Notes under the pieces: model-generated
Seen by the model: the letters and a program-made list of their open reading frames with translations, nothing else
What the model was told of the DNA's origin: nothing
The model's database searches: none
Made by a program: the position numbers and the translations under genes
Shown: in pieces, positions 35,750 to 45,100 of the stretch
Numbering within the stretch: the stretch's first letter is position 1
Layout: each line of letters opens with the position of its first letter
NCBI GenBank assembly: GCA_016458225.1
Contig: JAEMGR010000009.1
Span: forward strand, 124,001-188,000
Direction: 5' to 3'
DNA from: Myxococcaceae bacterium JPH2
Lineage (GTDB): Bacteria > Myxococcota > Myxococcia > Myxococcales > Myxococcaceae
Length of the DNA: 64,000 nucleotides

Positions 35750-36217
35750 ATGACCCAGGCACTTCGTCCAGCAGGGCATCAGGCCCCTCGCGAACGATGG
35801 ACTCCCATCGCGCTGCTGGCGTGCGCCCTGACCTTCGCTGCGTGGCTGGCCCATGCGCCAGCCGTCGCGCCCTCCGCGAGTCCTGCGTCCGAGCCGGCCC
35901 AGGCCGCTCGCGTGGCGGACGCGCGCGAGGACTCGTGCGGAGCGTGGAGCCTCGCGGGTCTTCATGACCCACGCGACGGCGCGGTCGATCCATCACCCGC
36001 GGGGCGGTTCGATGCCCCCCGGCCCAGCGCCCATCCGGCGCCGTTTCCCAAGCGCGCGGAGTCCTCGCGCGCGGCCCTGGCCACGCGGCTCGATGCGGCC
36101 ATCGTGGCCCTCACTCAGCGCATCCGCGCCTGTGCCCTGCCCCCGCGCCATGTCCCGGTGGGGGATCGCCCGCGGACCGTGAACTGTCCCGCGCAGGGCC
36201 CACCGCGCGCGGCGTGA
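35750..36217 (+). CDS. Small exported or membrane-anchored protein, unknown function
   Basis: About 155 residues from the ATG at 35750. One N-terminal hydrophobic segment (TPIALLACALTFAAWLAHAPA) looks like a signal anchor or signal peptide. The rest is Pro/Ala/Arg-rich with three cysteines and no recognisable motif. Codon use is high-GC, but high-GC DNA easily yields such frames, so the gene is only moderately supported. A poorly supported earlier start at 35642 exists. Confidence 0.4.
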   Translation: MTQALRPAGHQAPRERWTPIALLACALTFAAWLAHAPAVAPSASPASEPAQAARVADAREDSCGAWSLAGLHDPRDGAVDPSPAGRFDAPRPSAHPAPFPKRAESSRAALATRLDAAIVALTQRIRACALPPRHVPVGDRPRTVNCPAQGPPRAA

Positions 36218-36381
36218 CGCGGACCGCTTCTCTTCCCTCACCCATTCCCGTCGTCTGACCGGCCCCACGTCCGTCGTGCGCCCGCGCGATGCCGTCGCGC
36301 GCACGGCCGTGGTGCCGGAATCGGACGCGTCATCCCTTCATGTCGCGCGCCGCGAGCCTCGCGGGCGCGAGAGGTCCCTTC

Positions 36382-36555
36382 ATGTCCCAGCAGAGTGTCC
36401 AGCCGAAGCCGGCGACTTCGTCCACCGCTCAACCCGCGACCCAGGCCGCGGCTCCCTCCGAGCACGTCCACTGGCAGTGGGCGCGTCTGGTGTTGAGCAT
36501 CCTGGTGTGCGTGCTCATCATTGGCGCGGCCGTCGTGTTCGATAAATGCGGCTGA
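36382..36555 (+). CDS. Small single-helix membrane protein (57 aa)
   Basis: A 57-residue protein: a hydrophilic Ser/Gln/Pro/Ala N-terminus and one clear C-terminal helix (LVLSILVCVLIIGAAVVF). The ATG is preceded by gagaggtccc, an acceptable ribosome site. It precedes the Kef-type antiporter gene by 86 bp on the same strand. No family recognised. Confidence 0.5.
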   Translation: MSQQSVQPKPATSSTAQPATQAAAPSEHVHWQWARLVLSILVCVLIIGAAVVFDKCG

Positions 36556-36641
36556 GAGCGCAGGCATGACCTTCCGGGCCTCGACTCCGCGCGACGCGGG
36601 GCCGAGGCCCCCTTCCCCACCTCCCTTCCCGCAGGCGCCCC

Positions 36642-38723
36642 ATGCACGACGCCCACGCCTTCCTCCAAGCTCTCGCCATCGTCCTCTGCGTCGCGGCGGT
36701 CACCACCGTCGTGTTCCAGCGACTGCGCCAACCCGTCGTGCTGGGCTACATCATCGCGGGCCTCATCATCGGGCCCCACGTCCCCATCCCACTCGTCGCG
36801 GACGCGGGCATCGTCCAGACGCTGTCCGAGCTGGGCGTCATCCTCCTGATGTTCTCGCTCGGGCTCGAGTTCAGCCTGCGCAAGCTCATCCAGGTGGGCC
36901 CCACCGCGGGCATCACCGCCGTCATCCAATGCAGCGTGATGATGTGGCTGGGCTTCATCACGGGCCGCGCGTTCGGGTGGTCGCGGCTCGAGTGCCTGTT
37001 CGCGGGCGCGGCCATCGCCATCTCCAGCACCACCATCATCGCCAAGGCCTTCGACGAGCAGAACATCCGTGGCAACCTGCGCAAGCTCGTCATCGGCATC
37101 CTCGTCGTCGAGGACATCATCGCCATCCTGCTGATGGCCACGCTCACCGCGGTGTCCTCCGGCGCGGGCCTGTCCGCGGGCGCGCTGGCCGCCACCGTGG
37201 GCAAGCTGGTGGCCTTCCTCGTCGCGCTCGTCGTGGTGGGCTTGCTCGTGGTGCCTCGGGCCGTGCGCGCCATCATCAAGCTCAACCGCCCGGAGACGAC
37301 GCTCGTCGCGAGCGTGGGCATCTGCTTCGCCGTCGCGCTGCTCGCCCAGACGCTCGGCTACTCCGTGGCGCTGGGCGCGTTCCTCGCGGGCTCGCTCGTG
37401 TCCGAGTCCGGTGAGGGCAAGACCATCGAGCACCTGGTGCAGCCCGTGCGCGACATCTTCGCCGCCATCTTCTTCGTGTCCGTGGGCATGCTGTTGGATC
37501 CGGCCCTCGTGGCGCAGCACTGGGGCGCGGTGGTGGTGCTGACCCTGGTGGTCATCTTCGGAAAGATTCTCAGCGTCACCACGGGCGCCTTCCTCACGGG
37601 CAACGGCCTACGCACGTCGGTGCAGGCGGGCATGAGCCTGGCGCAGATTGGCGAGTTCTCCTTCATCATCGCGGGGCTCGGCCTGTCGCTGAAGGCCACC
37701 GGCTCGTTCCTCTACCCGGTCGCGGTGGCCGTCTCCGTGGTGACGACGCTCGTCACCCCGTGGCTCATCAAGGCCTCGGGGCCGTTCGCCAGCCTGTTGG
37801 ACCGGAAGCTCCCGCAACCCCTGCAGACCTTCGTCACGCTCTACGGGAGCTGGGTGGAGCGCCTGGGCAACCTGCCCCGACGCGAGACGGTGGGCGCGCG
37901 CGCACGCCGCAGCATCCTGCTCCTCTTGCTGGACGCGGCGCTGCTCGTGGCCATCGTCATCGGCGCCTCCATCGGCTCGGCTCGCGTGGTGAACTTCCTC
38001 GTGCGCGAGGTGGGCCTGCTCGAGTCCGTCGCGCGGACGATCTTCATCGTGGCGTCCGTCGTGCTGTGCGTGCCCTTCGCCGTGGGCATCGTGCGCGTGG
38101 CGCGTCGCCTGGGCGGGACGCTGGCGGAGGCCGCGCTGCCCGCGGCCCCCGACGGCAAGGTGGACCTGGCGGCGGCGCCCCGCCGCATGCTCGTCGTCAC
38201 GCTCCAACTCGGCATCGTCGTCATCGTGGGCGTCCCTGTCATGGCGTTCACGCAGCCGTTCCTCCCGGGCATGCCGGGCGCCACCCTGCTGTTGATCATG
38301 ATCGCCGTGCTGGGCTTCAGCTTCTGGCGCAGCGCCACCAACCTTCAGGGGCACATGCGCGCGGGGGCGCAGGTCATCGTCGCGGCGCTCGCCTCGCAGT
38401 CCCACGCCACGGGCGACAACGAGCACGCCGAGGAGAAGAAGGACTCGCTCGCGGACATCCGCGCGCTGCTGCCCGGCATGGGCGACCCCGAGTCCATCTC
38501 ACTCCTCCAGACGAGCCCCGCGGTGGGTCGCACGCTCGCGGAGCTCGACCTGCGCGGCATGACGGGCGCCACGGTCCTCGCCATCCGGCGCGGGGACGCG
38601 GACGTGCTCGTGCCGTCCGCGAAGGAGGTGCTCCGCGCTGGAGATGTCCTCGCATTGGCCGGCACGCACGAGGCGATCGACGCCGCCCGTGCCGTGCTCG
38701 AAAGCGGCGGCCAACCGGACTGA
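36642..38723 (+). CDS. Kef-type (CPA2) cation:proton antiporter with TrkA_C-like tail
   Basis: A 693-residue transporter. Residues 1 to about 390 form the CPA2 Na+/H+-exchanger domain (VVLGYIIAGLIIGPHVPIP, LLMFSLGLEFSLRKL, AIAISSTTIIAKAFDE, SLAQIGEFSFIIAGLGLSL). Four or so additional helices (about 425-570) follow, and the C-terminal 70 residues (TLAELDLRGMTGATVLAIRR, VLRAGDVLALAGTHEAI) are a TrkA_C/RCK_C ligand domain. There is no Rossmann RCK_N domain, unlike E. coli KefB/KefC, so glutathione/NAD gating is not expected. Likely role: K+ or Na+ exchange for protons. Confidence 0.92.
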   Translation: MHDAHAFLQALAIVLCVAAVTTVVFQRLRQPVVLGYIIAGLIIGPHVPIPLVADAGIVQTLSELGVILLMFSLGLEFSLRKLIQVGPTAGITAVIQCSVMMWLGFITGRAFGWSRLECLFAGAAIAISSTTIIAKAFDEQNIRGNLRKLVIGILVVEDIIAILLMATLTAVSSGAGLSAGALAATVGKLVAFLVALVVVGLLVVPRAVRAIIKLNRPETTLVASVGICFAVALLAQTLGYSVALGAFLAGSLVSESGEGKTIEHLVQPVRDIFAAIFFVSVGMLLDPALVAQHWGAVVVLTLVVIFGKILSVTTGAFLTGNGLRTSVQAGMSLAQIGEFSFIIAGLGLSLKATGSFLYPVAVAVSVVTTLVTPWLIKASGPFASLLDRKLPQPLQTFVTLYGSWVERLGNLPRRETVGARARRSILLLLLDAALLVAIVIGASIGSARVVNFLVREVGLLESVARTIFIVASVVLCVPFAVGIVRVARRLGGTLAEAALPAAPDGKVDLAAAPRRMLVVTLQLGIVVIVGVPVMAFTQPFLPGMPGATLLLIMIAVLGFSFWRSATNLQGHMRAGAQVIVAALASQSHATGDNEHAEEKKDSLADIRALLPGMGDPESISLLQTSPAVGRTLAELDLRGMTGATVLAIRRGDADVLVPSAKEVLRAGDVLALAGTHEAIDAARAVLESGGQPD

Positions 38724-38733
38724 GGAAGCAGGC

Positions 38734-39789
38734 TCAGTGAACGCTGGCGCCCGGCCCGACTTCGGCTTCACCCGAGGGTCGGGTCGGGATGGCGGGCTGC
38801 CCGCTGCGCAGCCCCGCGCCCAGCACGCTCACCAACGTCACGCAGGCCTGGATGACGGCCGCGCGCGCCGCGGGCGTACTGGCCAGCGCATCCAGCACCA
38901 CGAAGTCATGCGGGACGCCCAGGTAGCGCGTGGGCGTGACAGTCACCCCCACGTCAATGAGCCGATGGGCATACGCCTCGCCCTCGTCGCGCACCACGTC
39001 GCACTCGCCGGTGATGATGAGCGCGGGAGGCAGCCCCTTCAGCTTCGCGGCCGGAGCCCGCAGCGGCGACACGAGCGGCAGGGAGCGCGCCGAGGCGTCA
39101 GGCACATAGCAGTCCCAGAACCACGCCATCGACTGGCGCGTGAGGAAGTAGCCCTCCGCGTACCGCTCATACGAGGCCGTGTCGAAGCGTGCGTCCGTGA
39201 CGGGATGGAACAGCACCTGCTGCGCGATGCGCGGCCCTCCCCTCTCGCGCGCCAGCATCGTGAGCGCGATGGCCAGGTTGCCGCCCGTGCCGTCCCCCAC
39301 CACCGCGATGCGACCACTGTCGAGGCCCACCACGCCCCCGTGGTTCGCCACCCACTGGAGCACCGCATAGGCCTGCTCGATCTGCACGGGGTAGCGAGCC
39401 TCGGGCGCGGGCGAGAACTGGATGAACACCACGGCCGCCCGCGTGCCGAAGGCCAGCTCGCGAATCAGTCGGTCATGCGTGTCGCCGTCGCCCAGCACCC
39501 ATCCGCCGCCATGGCAGTACACCAAGACAGGCAGCGGGCCAGACGCTCCGGGCGGACGGACGATGCGAACGTGCACCTGCCCGCTCGGCCCCCCGGGGAT
39601 GACACGGTCCTCCACGGCGGCCGGCATCCGCGCGACATCGCCGGACTGGAGGTCGCGCAACACCTCCCGCGCCGCCTGGGGTGAGAGCGTGGACAGCGGG
39701 GGCCCACCCCGGGCCTCCAGCATGGCCAGGAAGGCACGGGCCTGGGGGTCAACCCCCGCGTAGCGGTCCTCGGGTCCAGTGACGGGCAT
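38734..39789 (-). CDS. HSL-family alpha/beta hydrolase-like protein with Gly at the nucleophile position
   Basis: A 351-residue protein of the hormone-sensitive-lipase family. The oxyanion motif HGGGW is at 93-97, the Asp region is GECDVVRDEG and the His region GVPHDFVVLD. At the nucleophile elbow, where the family has GDSAGG, the sequence is GDGTGG (165-170), so residue 167 is Gly (codon GGC) in place of Ser. The protein is otherwise intact, which argues for a non-catalytic or altered role. Start: ATG 39789 (MPVTGPEDR), since upstream residues are basic and non-homologous. Convergent with the antiporter gene, 10 bp apart. Confidence 0.88.
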   Translation of the reverse strand: MPVTGPEDRYAGVDPQARAFLAMLEARGGPPLSTLSPQAAREVLRDLQSGDVARMPAAVEDRVIPGGPSGQVHVRIVRPPGASGPLPVLVYCHGGGWVLGDGDTHDRLIRELAFGTRAAVVFIQFSPAPEARYPVQIEQAYAVLQWVANHGGVVGLDSGRIAVVGDGTGGNLAIALTMLARERGGPRIAQQVLFHPVTDARFDTASYERYAEGYFLTRQSMAWFWDCYVPDASARSLPLVSPLRAPAAKLKGLPPALIITGECDVVRDEGEAYAHRLIDVGVTVTPTRYLGVPHDFVVLDALASTPAARAAVIQACVTLVSVLGAGLRSGQPAIPTRPSGEAEVGPGASVH

Positions 39790-39928
39790 GGTGGTGGCTC
39801 CTTGCCGCAAGGGTGCCCACGGAGAATTCCGCCGCAAAGTCCCGGCCTCCCCAGCCCAGGGGCATGCAATGGCTCGGCAGGATGTCCGTAGGAGCCCATG
39901 TCACGGAGTCCTCGCCAGGAGCCCTCCC

Positions 39929-40450
39929 ATGCGCGCACCGTTCCTCACCACCCTCGCCGTCTGCTCGATGCTGGCCACTCCCTCGCTCGCGGCGGACACC
40001 GCGAAGAAGGCCTCGGGCTCGCCGCGCATCGTCTGCATGAACTCCACGAAGGACGGCAGCCGCGCGGTGCAGGGCACCGACCTCATCATCGAGGCCGGGG
40101 AGAAGGTGAAGGACGTGGTCGCGGTGGACGGCAACGTCATCGTCCGCAAGGGCGCCGTGGTGGAGGACGCCGTCGCCGTGCGCGGGCGCGTCATCGTCGA
40201 GGCGGGCGGGCGTGTCACCGGCTCGGCCGTGTCCATTGGCGGTGACGTCCGGGTCCGCTCCGGCGCGCACGTGGACGGCAGCGCCGTGGCCCTCGGCGGG
40301 CGCCTCACCGTGGACACGGAGTCGGACGTGAAGGGAGACCGCGTGGGCCTCTCCTTCGAGCTGGGCGGCGAGGACCTCATCCGCGGCGTCATCAACGACG
40401 CGCTCGACAAGGACCTGCGCTGCCACATCCTCGACGACAAGGAGGTCTGA
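39929..40450 (+). CDS. Secreted polymer-forming (bactofilin-like repeat) protein
   Basis: A 173-residue protein: signal peptide (about 1-22, ending SLAADT), then short repeats of beta-helix type (VKDVVAVDGNVIVRKGAV, VEDAVAVRGRVIVEAGGRV, TGSAVSIGGDVRVRSGAHV, DGSAVALGGRLTV). These follow the same pattern as the repeat block of the ECF-operon protein at 21336-22847. Two cysteines (near residues 36 and 166) flank the repeats and might bond. The gene is alone; function unknown, probably a periplasmic or surface scaffold. Confidence 0.8.
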   Translation: MRAPFLTTLAVCSMLATPSLAADTAKKASGSPRIVCMNSTKDGSRAVQGTDLIIEAGEKVKDVVAVDGNVIVRKGAVVEDAVAVRGRVIVEAGGRVTGSAVSIGGDVRVRSGAHVDGSAVALGGRLTVDTESDVKGDRVGLSFELGGEDLIRGVINDALDKDLRCHILDDKEV

Positions 40451-40473
40451 GGACCTCCGCTCCGTCGTGAGGA

Positions 40474-41244
40474 CTACGAGGCGACCGGGCGCGCCTCGGC
40501 GGGCTCGACCCGCGTGAGCGGCGCCAGGGACGCGCGCAGCGACTCAATCTGCGCCCGCGCCATGTCCTTCAGGCGCTCCAGGTCGGCCACCGTCATGCCG
40601 CGGGTGGAGATGGGCGTGCCCACCGTCACCAGCCCGCGCGAGGTGTTGAAGCGCCACGAGTGCTTCGGCAGCGCGCGCCGCGTCCCGCTCACCGCCAGGG
40701 GCAGCACGTCCGCCTGCGCCTCGATGGCCAGGCGGAACGCGCCGTCTTTGAAGGGCAACAGCTCGTCCGTCTTCGAGCGCGTCCCCTCGGGGAAGATCAT
40801 CACCGGCATGCCCTTGGCCAACCACTTCTTGCACTTGCCCATGGCGCCCGTGGCCGAGTCGCGATCGCCCCGCTCCACCGGCACGTCGCCCGCGAACCAC
40901 ATCATCCAGCCCACCACGGGAATCTTGAAGAGGCTCGCCTTGCCCAGCCACTTCATCTCCCAGGGCAGGTGCGAGATGAGGAACGGATCCGCGTTGGACT
41001 CGTGGTTGCTCACCACCACCGTGTTCGGCGCCACCGTGCGGGGGATGTCGCCGTGCACGCCGAAGCGCCAGTAGGGCGTCAGCTTCGCGGCCATCCAGCC
41101 CACGCGCCGGAACGTCCTCCCAGGGATGTGGCGCCGCCGATCGAACGGCCAGGTGAAGAACACCAGGACGATCTGGACGCAGAAGCCCACCAACGCCACC
41201 AGCGCAATCTCCAACCACGTCCAGATGGACAGCAGTGCATTCAT
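40474..41244 (-). CDS. 1-acyl-sn-glycerol-3-phosphate acyltransferase (PlsC family)
   Basis: A 256-residue lysophosphatidate acyltransferase that makes phosphatidic acid at the inner membrane. The H-x4-D catalytic box is H81-D86 (NHESNADP), and the glycerophosphate-binding motif is FPEGTRS (151-157). One or two N-terminal hydrophobic helices anchor it. Length is normal for PlsC. The upstream exonuclease gene on the same strand ends 22 bp before the start, so the two may be cotranscribed. Whether this is the essential housekeeping copy cannot be told. Confidence 0.9.
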   Translation of the reverse strand: MNALLSIWTWLEIALVALVGFCVQIVLVFFTWPFDRRRHIPGRTFRRVGWMAAKLTPYWRFGVHGDIPRTVAPNTVVVSNHESNADPFLISHLPWEMKWLGKASLFKIPVVGWMMWFAGDVPVERGDRDSATGAMGKCKKWLAKGMPVMIFPEGTRSKTDELLPFKDGAFRLAIEAQADVLPLAVSGTRRALPKHSWRFNTSRGLVTVGTPISTRGMTVADLERLKDMARAQIESLRASLAPLTRVEPAEARPVAS

Positions 41245-41266
41245 AGAGGCATCTCGTTGAAGGGAT

Positions 41267-42052
41267 TCACCGGACGACCTCCGGTGCCAGGTCCACGCTC
41301 ACAGGACAGTGGTCCGAGCCGAGCACGTGCGCGTGGATGTCCGCGCGCCGCACGTACCGCATGGCCGCGGGCGTCGCCAGGACGTAGTCGATGCGCCACC
41401 CGATGTTCTTCTCGCGCACCCCGACGCGCTGGCTCCACCACGAGTAGTGGCCGCCTTCGGGCTGGAAGTGCCGGAAGCTGTCCACCCAACCCGAGCGGAT
41501 CCACCGGTCGAACTCCTCGCGCTCCTCGGGGCGAAAGCCGCTCGTCTCGCGATTCTCGCGGGGACGGGCCAGGTCCAGATCCTGGTGCGCGGTGTTGAAG
41601 TCGCCCACCACCAGCACGCGCTCGCCATCGCGCAGCGCCTTCTCCAGCCGCTGATAGAGCTTGCGATAGAAGGCGAGCTTGAAGGGGATGCGGCTGAGGT
41701 CCCGCTCCTTCCCATTGCCGTTGGGGAAGTAGCCGTTCACCACGGTGAGCTTGCCGAAGCGGGCGAACTGCAAGCGCCCCTCGCAGTCCATCTCCCGCAC
41801 ACCCAGCTTCGTCTCCAGGTCATCGGGCGTGGCGCGGCTGTACAGCCCCACCCCGCTGTAGCCCGCGCGCTCCGCCGAGGAGAAGTGCGTCCGCCACCGC
41901 GCGGGGGCGCGCACCTCTTCGGGAAGCTGCTCCTCGGTGGCCCGGACCTCTTGCAAGGCCACCACCTGCGCCCGCGCTCCCGCGAGCCACGGGAGGAATC
42001 CCTTGCGATGCACCGAGCGCAGACCGTTGACGTTCCAAGAGACGACTCGCAC
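41267..42052 (-). CDS. xth: Exodeoxyribonuclease III (ExoA/XthA family AP endonuclease)
   Basis: A 261-residue AP endonuclease/3'-5' exonuclease of base-excision repair. The exonuclease-endonuclease-phosphatase fold motifs are complete: SWNVNGLRS at the start, ALQEVRA with the metal-binding Glu, NGYFPNGNG, GDFNTAHQDLDLA with the catalytic Asp/Asn, and SDHCPVSVDL with the terminal Asp-His. Closest in layout to the ExoA type of Gram-positive and delta-group bacteria. It precedes the plsC-like gene by 22 bp. Confidence 0.95.
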   Translation of the reverse strand: MRVVSWNVNGLRSVHRKGFLPWLAGARAQVVALQEVRATEEQLPEEVRAPARWRTHFSSAERAGYSGVGLYSRATPDDLETKLGVREMDCEGRLQFARFGKLTVVNGYFPNGNGKERDLSRIPFKLAFYRKLYQRLEKALRDGERVLVVGDFNTAHQDLDLARPRENRETSGFRPEEREEFDRWIRSGWVDSFRHFQPEGGHYSWWSQRVGVREKNIGWRIDYVLATPAAMRYVRRADIHAHVLGSDHCPVSVDLAPEVVR

Positions 42053-42161
42053 GCCCCTGCTTATGGCCTGGGCGCGCGGGGTTTTCCAGCCCTGTCCGCT
42101 CGGAAGCCGGGCAAGGCCCCCGCTCCAGTGCTCCGGACGGGGGCCTCCGCCGCCACTTCTG

Positions 42162-45100
42162 TTACGGCTCGGTAGGACTGGTGCGGTTCTGCGGGCCGCG
42201 CGTGGTGCGCAGCACGAAGTCCACCGCGTTGTTGTTCGAGTCGAACCCGTTGCCCAGGTTCACGTCCGCGCCGCTCTCCATGGACGCCGCCGTGGAGCTG
42301 TCGGACGCCTTGCGCTCGAAGCTCCCCGCCACGCCAGGCAGCGAGGGCACGGGCTGGGTCTCGGGGGTGACCGCCGGACCGTAGCCGACGGTGTCCACCA
42401 CCAGAGGGTCCGCGTTGGTGACGCCCAACCCCGCGGAACCGAGGCGCACGTGGCCGCCCTTGGCCGCCGCGGCGGACATGGCGATCGCCGTGCCCCAGTT
42501 CGCGTCGCCCGAGACGGTGCCCTTATACGAGCCGGAGACCACCAGGTAGAAGCCGTGCGGCGCGATGCGCGCGCCCGAGGGCAGCGCATAGCCCACGCCG
42601 TAGTCGCCGGTGGCAGTGCCCGCCTTGTACTGGACCTTCCAGCCGCTCAGGTCCACCTCCTGGTTCGTCGGGTTGTACAGCTCGATGAACTCGTCATCCG
42701 CGCCACCCGTGCCCTGCGGCGCGAACTCGCTGATGACCACGTGGTCCATGGACGGCAGCGGCTTGCCCGTCACGTCGACGGTCGCCGAGACCGTGTGGCC
42801 GCCGACCGTCGCGTACACCGCGCCGCTCCCGCTGTAAGCCCCCGCGATGAAGGTGAACGACACGCGGTCCTTGTTGGCCGGGATGGTGACCGTGGTCGGC
42901 GCCGAGCCCGCGGCGGTCGGAACCACCTCGATGGTCATCGGCGTGTCCTGGAACGTGGGCGGATCCACCAGCACGGTGAAGGTGACCGCCTGACCCGAGG
43001 TCAGGTCCACGGCGGTCGGCGTCATCGAGGACGCGTACGCCGGCTGGTTCGCGGCCAGGACCCAGAGGCGGGACGTGAGGGACACCGCGTCCAGCGTGGC
43101 CGTCATCTGCACGTCCTCCTGGCCCGGCTGCGTCTGCTCAGTCGCCGTGACGATGACCTGCGCGGAGGTGGCTCCGGCTGGCACCACCACCTTGCCCTCG
43201 TTCGCCACCGTGAGGATGGGACTGGACGACGTCACCGTCACCACCGTGTTCACCGGCGCCGGCGCGCTGAGCGTGACGGTCAGCGGCTCCGGGATGGTGG
43301 GGCCCGTGGTGCCCGAGTGCGCGTAGGTGAACGCGGGGGTCATGGCGCTGAGCGTGACAGGCGCGCTCGGCGTCGTGACCAGATCCGTGGCGGAGCGCGG
43401 CTCGATCTTCGAGTTGCTGTTGCGCAGCTCCAACACTCCGGTGATGGACTGGAACACCGTCCCCACGGTGGGCATGGTCGCCTTGAACAGGTAGTCGTTG
43501 ATGCGCAGCACGCCCGCCACCTCGAACTCATTGGTGGGCGCCGTGTCGCCATTGACGGGCGGCAGGGACACCGCCGTCACCGTCACCGGAGCCACGCGCA
43601 CGAGCACGCTCTCCAGCGCGGTGGCGCGCGAGCCACCCGTCGCGACCTCCGAGGCCAACACGGTCTGCGCCGGGGGCGCCGAGCTGCCGTGACTGGTCAC
43701 GGTGAACACGGGGTTGGTGAGCTCCACCTGGCCGAAGTAGGTGGCCACGGACGCCGACGAGATGTTCACGCGGTCGCCCATGCTCACCGTCGCGCTCGGG
43801 TCGGTGCTCGTGAAGACGAACAGGCCCGAGTAGTCCGCGCCCTCGTAGCCGTTGTCCATCGGGTGCGTCTGCACGAAGTAGCCGTTGCGACCCACGCCGG
43901 TGACGAGCGCCTGGTTCAGCGCGACCACCTTGCCCACCCACGGCGAGTTGCCCGCCGCGTTCGGGCGCTTCACGGAGTAGATGCTCAGGAGGCACGCCTC
44001 GCCGTTGCCGTTGGGCGTGGGGCACAGGTCGCACGCATCACCCATTCCGTCGCCGTCCGAGTCCTCCTGACCCGGGTTGGGCGTGGTGGGGCAGTTGTCG
44101 ATGCTGTTGCCCACGCCATCCCCATCCGAGTCGTTGGGGTTGGGCGCCGTGCACTGCACGGAGTACGCCTGGAGCGGGCACACGTCGCAGGCATCGCCCA
44201 CGCCGTCGCCGTCCACGTCACCCTGGACGCCCTGGTCCATCGGGCGCACCGGGTTGAAGACCGCCGGGCAGTTGTCCTGCGTGTCCGGGATGCCGTCGCC
44301 GTCGATGTCCGTCCCCGTGGGATCGCCGCTGTAGCGCGTGGAGCTGCTCACCGAGCCGGGCCACCGCGAGTCGGTGGAGGACCGCTGAGGCTCGCAAGCG
44401 GGCTCGTTCGGAGGCGTCTCCGTACAAGCGAACAGGCCGTAGGGGTTGGAGACCTGCGACGCCAGCGTCGTGTACGACTTGTTCAGCTCGGACTGGAGGC
44501 ACACCGCGTGGGGCGTGCCGCACACGTCCACCGTGTCACAGCCGGTGGACAGCGCGTTGACGAGCGCCTGCTCGCCGTAGAGCACCTTGCCGCCACGCAG
44601 CGTCAGCGCCACGTCGGCCGGCATCGCGGAGATGACCGCGCGGTGCGGCGAGTCTCCGTGCGTCCCCAGCCGGAAGATGGCCACGTCCGCCACCTTGCCC
44701 ACCGCCAGCGCGCCGATGCGGTTCGCCTTCAGCGCGTTCGCCGCGTTGCCCGTCACGGTCGCCCACAGGTCCGCGTCGCTCAGCGCGAAGTTGTAATAGG
44801 TCGCGTTCAGGTTGTCCGCGCACCGCAGCTCGCGCAGCAGGTTCATGGAGCCGGTGGGCAGCCAGTCCGTGCCCAGCGCGACGTTCACGCCGAGCCGCTT
44901 GTAGAGCGGGATGTCCGCCGTGTCGCCGTAGAGCGCCACGTTCGAGCGCGGCGACCAGATGAGGCTGCTGCCCTGCGTGCTCATGAGGGCGACGTCCGAC
45001 ACGCGCAGGCCAATGCCGTGGATGATCGCCGTGCGAGCGCCGATCAGGTTCTGGCCGCCCGTGGCCTGGCCGGAGAGGCACAGGAACTCGTTGTTGGCGG

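Noticed and set aside
35514-35996. A minus-strand frame of 160 codons opposite the small exported protein
   Set aside because: Arg/Pro-rich with no conserved motif; typical of antisense frames in high-GC DNA.
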